From WAOL01 sp964399035 (GTDB lineage: Archaea > Thermoproteota > Thermoprotei_A > Sulfolobales > NBVN01), in NCBI GenBank assembly GCA_964399035.1, contig CAYNPH010000067.1, positions 1 to 49,326 of the forward strand: a stretch of 49,326 nucleotides of DNA. Direction: 5' to 3'. Shown in pieces: positions 41,561-49,326 of this stretch. Positions within the stretch are counted from its first letter, which is position 1; the number at the start of each line of letters is the position of its first letter. The notes below the pieces were generated by a model. It had not been told where the DNA came from and made no database searches. It saw nothing but the letters and a program-made list of their open reading frames with translations. The position numbers and the translations under genes are program-made.

Positions 41561-42120
41561 CCTTTATCGGGTATGAAGAAGAGGTGTTAAGTTACTCGAG
41601 ATCCCGTATTCTAACCTTCGTTTTCAGTCGGAAGGAAAACGGCTAAGAGTCTACTGCTACTCATTCAACCTTGGCAAGCCTTAGGAATGTAGTTATGTTC
41701 ATAAACATTAAGTGAGCAACAATATTAAAGATTAAAGCTAAAAACACAACATTACCTAATTTACTTTACATTTTAGATTAGACCTGTGGAAGAAGGTATG
41801 TACTTAGCGTGGTTTACCCCCCGAAGAGAGGTTTGTAACTCCTTAGATAGGGGCATATTACTATGAAATGCACCGCAACCCATGCATGATGCTCGGTACG
41901 GACTAGTTCCTTTCTTTTTCTGTAAGAGATCTTATCTTTATGCCTCTGTACAGAAGGCAACGACTCTTTTGAATCGATGGGTTTCCTTGTTCCGTGAACT
42001 ATTTTAAAGTGATTTCATCGCTTAGTGCTTGAGACCTAGTGCGACTGCGGATATCTACTTTATTATGGAGCAACAATTTTTTCACTTCTTATTTCATAAT
42101 AAGATAATGTGGTTATAAAG
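41561..42120. other. AT-rich spacer, right boundary of the hydrogenase island
   Basis: About 560 bp with no supported gene. It holds the leftward promoter region of the fdhF operon and, at its right end, AT-rich DNA (about 42080-42105, TTTCATAATAAGATAATG) that can act as TATA for the pilin-like gene. Composition changes back to GC-rich just after 42120. No repeat, integrase or tRNA end is visible. Confidence 0.6.
41615..41641 (-). promoter_or_regulatory. Interleaved inverted repeats upstream of the fdhF operon
   Basis: CGTTTTC (41619-41625) is mirrored by GAAAACG (41635-41641), and CCTTC (41615-41619) by GAAGG (41631-41635). The two dyads interleave 55-81 nt upstream of the fdhF start. Location fits an activator or repressor site, possibly for the island's ModE-like regulator (inferred). 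Confidence 0.4.
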
Positions 42121-43515
42121 ATGAGTCCTCACTGCCGCTTAGGGGAGGGCGTGAGTCGGTACGTAGCGGTGACGCTGTTGGTGCTTGTGTCGGTCACGAT
42201 AGCTGTGGGGATGTACGCGGTTATGGAGAACTACATTAGCTACAGGAGTGTTAAGGGGTTGAACCCTACCATCGTAACTATCGAGAAGGTCTTCAAGGGC
42301 GACCCCGTGGTTCCCTTACTAGTGCTCTTCGTTAGGAATGACGGGAACTCGCCAGCGGTGATAGACACGGCCTACGTAGTCACTTCGAAAGGCACTGAGA
42401 AGGTCAGCATAGGCCCCTACAATGTCTCCGTGGGGCAGGTGGTTAGGGTAGTGATCCCAACGAACCTAAGTAAGTACGAGGTCTTCAGCGTGAAGCTCTC
42501 TGGGAGAGGCATCCTAGCGACCAGCGCCTCAGACCTAAGGCTAGCTGACCTCCCCCTCCTCGAGATACTGCGTAGGTCGACGGTAGTGATCACTGAGCGC
42601 AGCGGCAGTAACTTGATCGACTACGCCGTCAACGTCACGCTAACGCCCTCATGGGGTGGGTGGGGGCGCGTCAAGCCCGACGGCTCGGACATATTCTTCA
42701 CCGACTCGTCAGGGAGGCCCCTCTACTACTGGATCGAGTCCTTCAACCCGGTGAGTAGGGAGGCGAGAATCTGGGTTAAGGTGCCCTACATACCCGCCAA
42801 CAGTAAGGTGAGGATCTACATGTACTACGGGTACGGCCAGTACGTAAGCACGAACCCCTACGCGAGCTACGCTGACCCGCATAAGGTGTTCATATTCTTC
42901 GACGACATGGAGGACTGGTCAGGGTGGGTTAACATGACGTTCACGGGCTCGTGGGCCGGGTACGTATGCCAGAACAAGCTGCTCTCACACACCGGTAACG
43001 CCAGCCTACTCAAGGACGGCGGGTGCGACCCGAGCGGCGGGTACAAGCCCATAGGCACGACCCTCAACACCCCCTTCGCGCTGGAGGCGTGGGTAGACAG
43101 GACAGCCAAGACCACCTGCTACTGGGACAGGATTGGCGTGATCAACGCCAACGGCGGGTACGGCATAGGCGTCGACATATACACTCCCCAAATATTCATA
43201 GACAGGAGGACGTACAGCTACTCCTCAAGCATAGGGGCCTATGCATACCTACCCACTAGGATCACGTACCAAGTAATAACGTCGGCGCCAGCGCAGGGGA
43301 GCTGGTACTTCGACAGGCTCGCCTGGTTCCCCAACGGAACCATAGTGGCTCAGCTCTACTACAACGGTCAATTACTAGGTCAGGTGTCGGCAGTGGACAC
43401 AACGTACTCAGGCTTCACGAGGGTCTACGTCTTCGGCGGGTATCCATACGACGTCGACGACCTAAGGATAAGGCCCTACGCGAGTCCCGAACCAAGCGTG
43501 ACGGTGGTAGGGTAG
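42121..43515 (+). CDS. Pilin-like surface protein with DUF2341 domain
   Basis: 464 residues from ATG 42121; GTG 42109 would add four. The N-terminus RLGEGVSRYVAVTLLVLV resembles an archaeal type IV prepilin/archaellin signal: basic residue and glycine, then a hydrophobic helix (about 15-35). Residues about 165-250 fit DUF2341 (DIFFTDSSGRPLYYWIESF, then IPANSKVRIYMYYG). The rest (about 265-460) has jelly-roll/lectin-like strands with paired cysteines (CQNK, GGCDP, TTCYW). It probably forms or decorates a surface filament or binds glycans; this is inferred from domain type. Confidence 0.75.
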   Translation: MSPHCRLGEGVSRYVAVTLLVLVSVTIAVGMYAVMENYISYRSVKGLNPTIVTIEKVFKGDPVVPLLVLFVRNDGNSPAVIDTAYVVTSKGTEKVSIGPYNVSVGQVVRVVIPTNLSKYEVFSVKLSGRGILATSASDLRLADLPLLEILRRSTVVITERSGSNLIDYAVNVTLTPSWGGWGRVKPDGSDIFFTDSSGRPLYYWIESFNPVSREARIWVKVPYIPANSKVRIYMYYGYGQYVSTNPYASYADPHKVFIFFDDMEDWSGWVNMTFTGSWAGYVCQNKLLSHTGNASLLKDGGCDPSGGYKPIGTTLNTPFALEAWVDRTAKTTCYWDRIGVINANGGYGIGVDIYTPQIFIDRRTYSYSSSIGAYAYLPTRITYQVITSAPAQGSWYFDRLAWFPNGTIVAQLYYNGQLLGQVSAVDTTYSGFTRVYVFGGYPYDVDDLRIRPYASPEPSVTVVG

Positions 43516-43526
43516 GCTGGGGCAAC

Positions 43527-44063
43527 CTATTCGCGAAGACCCGCCTTGAACGCGAGCAACGCCAGCAAAGTCTTAGCGTCCGCCACTGGCTCGGAGAGCA
43601 CGGCGTTCAACGCTTCATCAATGTCGCTAAAGACCACGGTCTCCAGGACCTCGTACTTCTCCGGTCTAGCCCCGACGTACTTGAGGTTCTCAGCCACGTA
43701 GATGTGTAGGACCTCGTCGCTGTAGCCGGGCGTGGTGTGCACGGAGAATAGCTTCCTCAGCGACCCCGCCTCGTACCCTATCTCCTCGATCAACTCACGC
43801 TTGATCGTCTCCTCAGGGGACTCGCCGGGCTCGACGACGCCGGCAGGTATCTCCAGGATCCATCCGTTGATTGGCGCTCTGAACTGCTTGATGAGGATTA
43901 CCTCCCCACCCTGTAGGATTGGGAGGGCGGCTGCCGCTTCACCGAAGTGCACTACCTCCCTAACGACGGTGCTGCCCTTAACTCTTAGTAACCTCTTCCT
44001 GAGGGTCACGCGTTTCCCGGCATAGATTGCTTCGTCGCTGATGAGTTCTGGGTTATCGCCCAT
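43527..44063 (-). CDS. Nudix hydrolase, probable ADP-ribose pyrophosphatase
   Basis: About 178 residues. The Nudix box is complete: G-VVEPG-E-SPEETIK-RELIEEIG at about residues 80-102. IKQFRAPINGWILEIPAG before the box and a proline-containing segment after it (HTTPGYSDEVLHIYVA) are characteristic of the ADP-ribose pyrophosphatase subfamily. It would cleave ADP-ribose to AMP and ribose-5-phosphate. ATG 44063 (MGDNPEL) is preferred to the frame-opening codon 12 nt upstream. Convergent with the pilin-like gene, 11 bp apart. Confidence 0.88.
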   Translation of the reverse strand: MGDNPELISDEAIYAGKRVTLRKRLLRVKGSTVVREVVHFGEAAAALPILQGGEVILIKQFRAPINGWILEIPAGVVEPGESPEETIKRELIEEIGYEAGSLRKLFSVHTTPGYSDEVLHIYVAENLKYVGARPEKYEVLETVVFSDIDEALNAVLSEPVADAKTLLALLAFKAGLRE

Positions 44064-44177
44064 CGATCCACGCACCCGAACCTCAGTGTGGGGGAGGAGT
44101 TAAACGGTTATCGCCTTACTCTGGTATGGAAAGGGTTTTATGTTCTGGCGTGAGGCGTGTCTTGAGGGTAATTAAAC

Positions 44178-45137
44178 ATGTCCGCGCCCCTTAGTGAGAG
44201 GTGGGGTAAGCCCGTACTGAATAAGTTCGGCAAGAAGATCTACCTTGACCAGATGACGATGAAGGAGATTGAGGAGCGTGTTAAGGAGAACGACGTGGTC
44301 TTCCTGCCCGTGGGTTCGACGGAGGCTCACGGCCCCTTCGCCCCCGTGGGTGAGGACACGATTATCGGCGTGAGCATCGCGGAACGCGTTGCGTACGAGA
44401 CCGGCGCGACGGTCGCGCCCCCCATACCCTACGGCTCGCACCCAAGCCACCACTACGGTATGCCCGGCACCATACCCGTTAAGGCCACGACACTCATCGA
44501 GTACGTGGCGGACGTTATTAGGTGGCTCTCGAACGCGGGCTTCAAGAAGATAATCGTCTGGAACAGCCACGGCCAGGAGTACGTCCTCCCCATAGCTAAG
44601 GACGTAGCCATACTTGAGCGCGAGGTTCACGCCTTAATCCTCGTGACGAGCTGGTGGAAGTGGGTTCAGGACCTGCTGCGTAAGGCCGGGACGGGCGAGG
44701 AGATAGCGCCCGGCGTGAAGCTCGAGACCCCGTTCGTGCATGCTGACGAGGTTGAGACGAGCGTTACGTGGTATGTCGCCCCCGACCTAATAGATGAGGA
44801 GTCCCTGAAGAAGGAGGGTGATTGGGGAGTAGTTAAGGCGATACCCGGCAGCTACGTGAACACCGCAGGTAACGTCTTCCCGGACAGGCCCTTCAACTGG
44901 TACGACGTCTCACACCTACCCGAGTTCTACTACTATAAGAAGGGCTTCGTGGGATGGGCGAGCAAGGCACACCCGAAGAAGGGCGAGGTGCTGGTTGAGG
45001 AGGTAATCAAGCGCGTCTCAGAATTCGTTAAGTGGCTCCTAAGCATATACCCGCCAGGCAAGATACCGAGGACCTGGATAAACTACGGCGACTTCTTCTA
45101 CAACAAGCCCAACGAGTGGGTTGAGCCGCCGAAGTAA
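44178..45137 (+). CDS. Creatininase-family hydrolase
   Basis: 319 residues. Metal ligands follow the creatininase pattern: GSTEAHGP.APVGEDT (Glu, His, Asp), YGSHPSHHYGMPGT, NSHGQEYVLP and HADEVETS (Glu). The 'HGQE..LPIA' and 'HADEVETS' segments resemble 3-dehydro-scyllo-inosose hydrolases more than creatinine amidohydrolase, as I recall those sequences, so a cyclic-ketone or lactam hydrolase is likely. A TATA-like GGTTTTATG (about 44135-44143) lies upstream of ATG 44178. No inositol genes are adjacent. Confidence 0.8.
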   Translation: MSAPLSERWGKPVLNKFGKKIYLDQMTMKEIEERVKENDVVFLPVGSTEAHGPFAPVGEDTIIGVSIAERVAYETGATVAPPIPYGSHPSHHYGMPGTIPVKATTLIEYVADVIRWLSNAGFKKIIVWNSHGQEYVLPIAKDVAILEREVHALILVTSWWKWVQDLLRKAGTGEEIAPGVKLETPFVHADEVETSVTWYVAPDLIDEESLKKEGDWGVVKAIPGSYVNTAGNVFPDRPFNWYDVSHLPEFYYYKKGFVGWASKAHPKKGEVLVEEVIKRVSEFVKWLLSIYPPGKIPRTWINYGDFFYNKPNEWVEPPK

Positions 45138-45256
45138 GTACGGCGTTTTTCAAGACCCTGATAAAGCACCAAGTTTTTTCATTTAAAACACCAAACCATG
45201 CTGATGTAGAGAAAGCTTTAATGGGTGAACGCCACCTCATACTAGGTTGGTATGTT

Positions 45257-45577
45257 ATGGACGCGTCACTGCTTGGGGCGGTTGTCGTGACGGTAATGGT
45301 TGGTGGGGCGGTGGCCGTAGCGACGTCTAAGGAAAGCGTTGCTAGGGAGGTAACGCTCGTTGCTGGTGCCGCCGTGGCTTTCTCATCGATGGCCTACGCC
45401 GTTATCCGCGCGGTGTTCTTCCTGATCAATAAGCCGGATTACTGTGACGTGCCGCCGTGGGACATGGGTCAGTGCTACGGGGACATGATACTCATGGGTG
45501 CTGTCGCGGGGGTCTCACTCGCCGTCGGCGTCTACCTGGTGGGGAAGGCAATCCGTTACGCCTTAAGGACTTCCTGA
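45257..45577 (+). CDS. Small membrane protein, unknown
   Basis: About 106 residues from ATG 45257 (MDASLLGAVVV); the frame opens at 45221. Three hydrophobic helices (about 5-25, 33-55 and 75-95) with CDVPPWDMGQCYGD between the second and third, whose two cysteines may form an extracytoplasmic disulfide. No family recognised. CTTTAATGG at about 45209-45217 is a possible TATA box that fits the shorter start. Confidence 0.6.
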   Translation: MDASLLGAVVVTVMVGGAVAVATSKESVAREVTLVAGAAVAFSSMAYAVIRAVFFLINKPDYCDVPPWDMGQCYGDMILMGAVAGVSLAVGVYLVGKAIRYALRTS

Positions 45578-45646
45578 GGGGCTTACCGGGAACCAAAGCG
45601 TTTTTGTGGGTGACCCAACTCATTATAGTTAAGTAGTGGTTAATGG

Positions 45647-46666
45647 GTGGTGAGGTCCGTGTCCGTGAAGGCATCATTTAACGGTTCCTACCCTAGGACC
45701 GCGGGGTTGGCGAGGCTCTACAGTAGGCTGCATTCGGGCAGGATAGGTGTGGACGCTTTCGAGAAAGGCGTTAGGGCGCAGACCTTAAGGCTCTTCAAGC
45801 TCTTCAAGGCGTCCGGAGTGACGGTCTTCACGGACGGCATGCTCAGGTGGGACGACATCCTCAACCCGTTAACGGGGTTCGTCGATGGGGTGAGGGTTAA
45901 TGGGTTAGTGAGGTTCTACGACAACAACTTCTTCGTCAGGGCGCCGGTGGTTGAGGGCGAGTTAAGGTTAAGGAGCGATAACCCCGTGCCTAAGTGGTTT
46001 GAGGCGGCGTTCAGCCTGGCTGAGGAGGTGTTCGGCGGGCCTGAATTCACCCTCAAGCAACCCTTACCCGGGCCGTTAACGCTTGCTGAGTTCAGCGTGA
46101 ACAAGTACTACAAGGGTTACTGGTCCCTCGTTGAGGGCTGGAGGGAGGGGGTGCTCGAGCCCCTCATCAGGGAGCTCGTTGGCAGGGGGCTTAAGGTCGT
46201 CGAGATCCATGAGCCGGCCCTCACGTGGCCCGGGACGAGTAAGGCTAAGCTGGATGGGGCCACGGCGGAGTTGGGGAAGCTCATTAGGTTCTGCCGCGAC
46301 CTAGGTGCGGACGTGTGGGTCCTCACGTACTTCGGGTACTTGGGTAGGGTAGGTAAGTACTTGAGCAGGATTAACGAGGCGGTCATAGGCATAGACCCCC
46401 ACGTTAAGGGGGCTAGGAAGGCCCCGCACCGCCTAGTCAAGGACTACGGGTTGAGGAGGGTGATGCTCGGGTACGTGGACGCGAGGAACACTAAGCTTGA
46501 GGAGGGCAAGAGATTCAGGTCAGCGGTCAAAGCACTGATCAGGGCGGGTGCTGAGGAGGTGTACGTAGGGAATAACGCGCCCATGGACTTCCTGCCGGAA
46601 CCCGTCGCCGCAAGGAAGGTTAAGAGGTTGGGGAGGCTTACTTCCCAGTACTTCGGGGGTGAGTGA
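45647..46666 (+). CDS. MetE N-terminal-domain-like protein
   Basis: 339 residues, a UROD/MetE-like TIM barrel. NGSYPRTAGLARLY at the start matches the N-terminal half of cobalamin-independent methionine synthase, and LPGPLTLAEFSVNKYY and VEIHEPALTW parallel the catalytic half. The zinc ligands (HxC...C) are missing, so it should act as a partner, not as the catalyst. GTG 45647 (or a GTG 12 nt later, better spaced from GGTGAGG) is the start; CATTATAGTT at 45621-45630 is the TATA box. It overlaps the next gene by GTGA. Confidence 0.82.
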   Translation: MVRSVSVKASFNGSYPRTAGLARLYSRLHSGRIGVDAFEKGVRAQTLRLFKLFKASGVTVFTDGMLRWDDILNPLTGFVDGVRVNGLVRFYDNNFFVRAPVVEGELRLRSDNPVPKWFEAAFSLAEEVFGGPEFTLKQPLPGPLTLAEFSVNKYYKGYWSLVEGWREGVLEPLIRELVGRGLKVVEIHEPALTWPGTSKAKLDGATAELGKLIRFCRDLGADVWVLTYFGYLGRVGKYLSRINEAVIGIDPHVKGARKAPHRLVKDYGLRRVMLGYVDARNTKLEEGKRFRSAVKALIRAGAEEVYVGNNAPMDFLPEPVAARKVKRLGRLTSQYFGGE

Positions 46667-47700
46667 GGATGACGTGGCGTGAGGTTAGGTTACCCGTACT
46701 ACCAACCACGGTCATAGGTTCCTACCCAAGGCCGAAGTGGTTGAGGGAGTTCATTAAGGGGCTTAAGGCGGGGAGGTATAAGGAGAAGCACGCTAGGGAG
46801 GCGTTCGACGACGCGGTAGTGGCTGTCGTGAGGGACCATGAGGTGGCGGGCATTGACATACCCAGCGACGGCGAGATGCGTAGGGACGAGATGGTGGAGT
46901 TCTTCGCGGAGCGCATCGAGGGCTTCAAGTTCTACGGCCCCGTAAGGGTCTGGGGGAACCACTACTTCAGGAAGCCCGCCGTCGTTAAGCCCCTGAAGTA
47001 TAAGGGCCCGATGGTAGTTGATGAGTTCCTGTTCCTGAAGAGCGTCGCTAAGGCTGAGGTGGTTAAGGTAACGATCACCGGGCCCTACACCATAGCTGAC
47101 TGGTCCTTCAACGAGTACTACGAGAGTAAGGAGGAGCTGGCCTTCGAGCTGGCTAAGATAATCAATAGGGAGATAAAGGCACTGGAGGAGGCAGGCGCGC
47201 TCTACGTGCAGGTCGACGAGCCAGCCCTAACCACGCATCCCGACGAGATGGAATGGGCTGTCCAAGCAATTAACAAGGCGGTGGAGGGAGTGAACATTAA
47301 GGTAGGGCTACACGTATGCTACAGTGACTACCGAGTCCTCAAACCCTACTACGACGAGTTAAGGGTCAGTCAATTCGCCCTAGAATTCGCTAACAGGGGC
47401 TTCAGAGACCTAGCCGTGATTAAGGGGCTGAACAAGGAGTTAGGGTTCGGCGTCATAGACGTGCATAACAGGAGGGTCGAGACGCCGGAGGAGGTCGCGA
47501 AAGCCATAAGGAAGGTTATGAGGTACGTGGAGCCCGAGTGCCTCTACATAAACCCCGACTGCGGCCTCAAACTACTGCCTAGGGACGTGGCTAGGGCTAA
47601 GCTGAAAGCCATGGTTGAGGGCACGAAGATCGTGAGGAAGTCCCTAGCCAAGAAGGGGTTAGAGGAGATAGTGCTTAGGAAGGACCTAACATGCCCTTAA
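46663..47700 (+). CDS. Core MetE-type methionine synthase (catalytic half)
   Basis: 345 residues. IGSYPRPKWLREF opens the barrel. The zinc site is complete: His and Cys in GLHVCYSD, Glu in HNRRVETPEEV, and Cys in NPDCGLK. ITGPYTIADWSFNEYY and VQVDEPALTTHPDE are conserved MetE segments. It methylates homocysteine; archaeal core-MetE proteins lack the folate-binding half and are thought to take the methyl group from a corrinoid or similar carrier. It overlaps its N-domain-like partner by 4 nt, so the two probably form one enzyme. GTG 46663 or ATG 46669 is the start. Confidence 0.88.
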   Translation: MRMTWREVRLPVLPTTVIGSYPRPKWLREFIKGLKAGRYKEKHAREAFDDAVVAVVRDHEVAGIDIPSDGEMRRDEMVEFFAERIEGFKFYGPVRVWGNHYFRKPAVVKPLKYKGPMVVDEFLFLKSVAKAEVVKVTITGPYTIADWSFNEYYESKEELAFELAKIINREIKALEEAGALYVQVDEPALTTHPDEMEWAVQAINKAVEGVNIKVGLHVCYSDYRVLKPYYDELRVSQFALEFANRGFRDLAVIKGLNKELGFGVIDVHNRRVETPEEVAKAIRKVMRYVEPECLYINPDCGLKLLPRDVARAKLKAMVEGTKIVRKSLAKKGLEEIVLRKDLTCP

Positions 47701-48389
47701 GGGAGTAGCGACCCCTCAGTAGCTATGGGCTTAACCTCAACACCCAATTTCTTCGCGAGCTTAAGCACGCCCTTATCCACGAACCCGCCCACGATCACTA
47801 ACTTAGGCTTAACACCCACAACCCTCTCGTAGAGCTCGCCGATCCTGCTTAACTCGAGCACATCACCCCTAGAAACCCTCGACTTAACCTCCAGCAACAC
47901 GTGTGTCCCGTCACCCCTAACCATCACGTCAACCTCAACGACGGCAGGGTGCCCGTACACCACCCCTTCGGAATCGTAGTGGCTCCACCTCTCAACCTCG
48001 CCAGCACCTAACGCGTCCTCAACAACGAACTTCATCGCCTCCCTGAACGCATCCTCACTAATCACGCCGAACCTATGGGCAATAACCGTGACTATCCTCC
48101 GCGTCTCCCTCTGCTCCTCCTCCAACCTAGCTAACCTCTCTTCAAGCTTAGCGAGTCGCTCTTCTAACCTCTGCTGTCTCTCCTCTAGTCTAGCGAATCT
48201 TTCTTCTAGCGCCTGTTGCCTTTCCTCCAGTCTTTGCTGTCTTTCTTCTAGCTTCGCGAACCTTTCTAGGAGCTCTCTGAAGCCCAGCAAACCCATCAAC
48301 GCGTACCTAAACTCACGATCCTCCTCAAGAGCCCTAAGCAAACGCTCCTTCTCTTCACGCGTAAGTGGGGGTGCTGAAGTGCTGGTCAT
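47697..48389 (-). CDS. Coiled-coil protein with PD-(D/E)XK nuclease-like domain (DUF3782 type)
   Basis: 230 residues. Residues about 40-98 form a coiled coil made of short LEERQQ/LEERLAK repeats, visible also as repetitive DNA near 48110-48260. The C-terminal domain has VEVDVMVRGDGTHVLLEVKSRV, that is D...ExK of PD-(D/E)XK nucleases, then LVIVGGFVDKG. Such DUF3782/DUF1626 proteins are multiplied in crenarchaeal genomes; their function is unknown. ATG 48389; on the minus strand CTTTTTAAGA at about 48413-48423 gives a leaderless mRNA. The stop overlaps that of the convergent MetE gene. Confidence 0.85.
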   Translation of the reverse strand: MTSTSAPPLTREEKERLLRALEEDREFRYALMGLLGFRELLERFAKLEERQQRLEERQQALEERFARLEERQQRLEERLAKLEERLARLEEEQRETRRIVTVIAHRFGVISEDAFREAMKFVVEDALGAGEVERWSHYDSEGVVYGHPAVVEVDVMVRGDGTHVLLEVKSRVSRGDVLELSRIGELYERVVGVKPKLVIVGGFVDKGVLKLAKKLGVEVKPIATEGSLLP

Positions 48390-48462
48390 TGCTTTGATCC
48401 CATGGAATTTATTCTCTTAAAAAGTGTTAAAGTTGTTGGTGTGTTTGTCGGGTGCCTGCTTC

Positions 48463-49326
48463 TCAGAGCCCCATTATGGCGTGTATTTTCTCCATGTCCA
48501 CGTAGTCCTTGACTTTCCTCGCTATCCTCTCTATCATGGTGTCCCACAGGTCTAGAGGTACTGTGGGGGCTGGCTGCACCGGGTCCAGCTCGGGTAGCCC
48601 GGCTAGTTCCTCAATGTACGGCAGTACCGCGACTATGTCCTTGCCTAGGTCGCCGTACACTGCCTTCCCGTACTCCCACGCGAGTTCGGGGGTCATCCTA
48701 GCGCCTATGTCCATCGCTATTTTGAATGCGTCGAATGGATTCACTATTAAGCCCTTGATCCTGCTTAGCTCTTCCTCGCTCAGCATTGAGAGCATGCCCT
48801 TAGCCGAGTCGGGGGTGTTAGCGATCATTAGTACGGGCGCGTTAGCTATCCTAGCCACGTGCATGTTGGCGAACTCAACCGCCTTACTCATCGCTCCTAA
48901 GCCCTTAACCTTCATCGGCCCTGAACCCTCGATCACTATGACGTCGTACTCCCTCTCAAGCTCCGCGAGCACCTCCCTAACGATGCCCTCAAGCGCCTCA
49001 GGCCTGAACATCTGCGTTACCGGGTCATTCCTAGGGACTAGGAGATCCTCACCAGTGAACCTAACGCCGTCAACGACCTTCCTACCCCTAATGAACACGC
49101 TTATCGTCCCGTCAATCCACGGTTTAGGCGTTATCGGGTTGAACTCCGGCCTCGGCTCCGTCCTTGCAGCGACCGCCTGCAACGCCTGCGAATACCCGAA
49201 CTCACCTCCGTTCATCTTGTACGTTACGGCGGTGAAGTTCACGGACTTCAGCGGCGCCACCTTATACCCTTCGTTACTCAGTAACCTGCAGAGTATGCAG
49301 ACGGTTAAGCTCTTACCCTTACCGCT
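48463..49326 (-). CDS. CobQ/CbiP-like amide synthase domain without glutaminase (5' end outside window)
   Basis: At least 287 residues; the frame is still open at the window edge, so the start lies beyond 49326. The first visible residues SGKGKSLTVCILCRLLSNEG are the end of a P-loop and its helix. VAPLKSVNFTAVTY and GGEFGYSQALQAVAAR follow the cobyric-acid-synthase N-domain (APFKSQNM, E.GRAQ.QA). YDVIVIEGSGP is the downstream acidic motif. The protein ends after IHAIMGL, with no glutaminase domain, unlike CbiP/CobQ. It may use a separate amidotransferase or free ammonia, or serve a related cofactor. No corrinoid genes are adjacent inside the window. Confidence 0.75.
   Translation of the reverse strand, partial: SGKGKSLTVCILCRLLSNEGYKVAPLKSVNFTAVTYKMNGGEFGYSQALQAVAARTEPRPEFNPITPKPWIDGTISVFIRGRKVVDGVRFTGEDLLVPRNDPVTQMFRPEALEGIVREVLAELEREYDVIVIEGSGPMKVKGLGAMSKAVEFANMHVARIANAPVLMIANTPDSAKGMLSMLSEEELSRIKGLIVNPFDAFKIAMDIGARMTPELAWEYGKAVYGDLGKDIVAVLPYIEELAGLPELDPVQPAPTVPLDLWDTMIERIARKVKDYVDMEKIHAIMGL

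Noticed and set aside
1..49326. tRNA, rRNA, insertion sequences or integrase genes
   Set aside because: I scanned gaps by eye and saw no cloverleaf, rRNA core segments, transposase motifs or terminal inverted repeats; a covariance-model search would be needed to exclude tRNAs with introns.

Overview
The window looks like a chromosome segment of a hyperthermophilic crenarchaeon (Thermoproteota), most likely near Thermoproteales. The reasons are a CRISPR repeat ending in ATTGAAAG, many GTG/TTG starts, TATA boxes about 25 nt upstream of leaderless starts, a GAPN closely resembling the Thermoproteus type, roadblock proteins, DUF973 and DUF131 membrane proteins, ADP-forming acyl-CoA synthetase and split MetE. 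I found no rRNA, tRNA, transposase or cas gene. Assignment to a genus is not possible from the sequence alone.

Layout. 1-394: end of a CRISPR array, transcribed leftwards, with its leader. 395-5830 (minus strand): a secreted/membrane protein pair, an amino-acid permease fused to a nucleotidyltransferase domain, and two overlapping YjbQ-type proteins with complementary losses. 5933-8056 (plus): superoxide reductase and small membrane proteins. 8117-9994 (minus): a KaiC-type ATPase and an NAD-kinase-like protein with a C-terminal winged helix and an operator-like promoter. 10059-13296 (plus): a sodium:solute symporter with a small partner, and a surface protein. 13328-15518 (minus): ADP-forming acyl-CoA synthetase alpha and two DUF131-type proteins. 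15608-20797 (plus): a tight five-gene operon in which a metal-chelate/corrinoid-type ABC importer encloses two radical SAM proteins with the rare CX5CX2C cluster motif of HmdB. 21704-23780: a roadblock/zinc-ribbon/DUF2226-like cluster. 23816-24443: a decayed vapBC pair. 24522-29010: gapN, a COG3044-type ATPase and galT.

29399-41560 is a visibly less GC-rich island. It holds a nine-gene formate-hydrogenlyase-like operon (molybdopterin oxidoreductase, electron-transfer ferredoxin, membrane arm and group 4 [NiFe] hydrogenase), a small coupled ORF and a convergent regulator with a ModE-like helix-turn-helix. AT-rich spacers bound it on both sides. The molybdopterin subunit has Cys-Gln where formate dehydrogenases have Cys/Sec-His, so formate as substrate is not assured.

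42121-49326 returns to the high-GC style: a pilin-like DUF2341 surface protein, a Nudix hydrolase, a creatininase-family hydrolase, a split cobalamin-independent methionine synthase pair, a coiled-coil nuclease-like protein, and a CobQ/CbiP-like synthase cut by the window edge.

The best candidate for an undescribed system is the importer plus twin HmdB-like radical SAM operon (15608-20797). Next are the atypical formate-hydrogenlyase-like island, the NAD-kinase/winged-helix protein with its dyad-rich promoter, and the split YjbQ pair. All functional statements come from reading motifs by eye. No database search was run.
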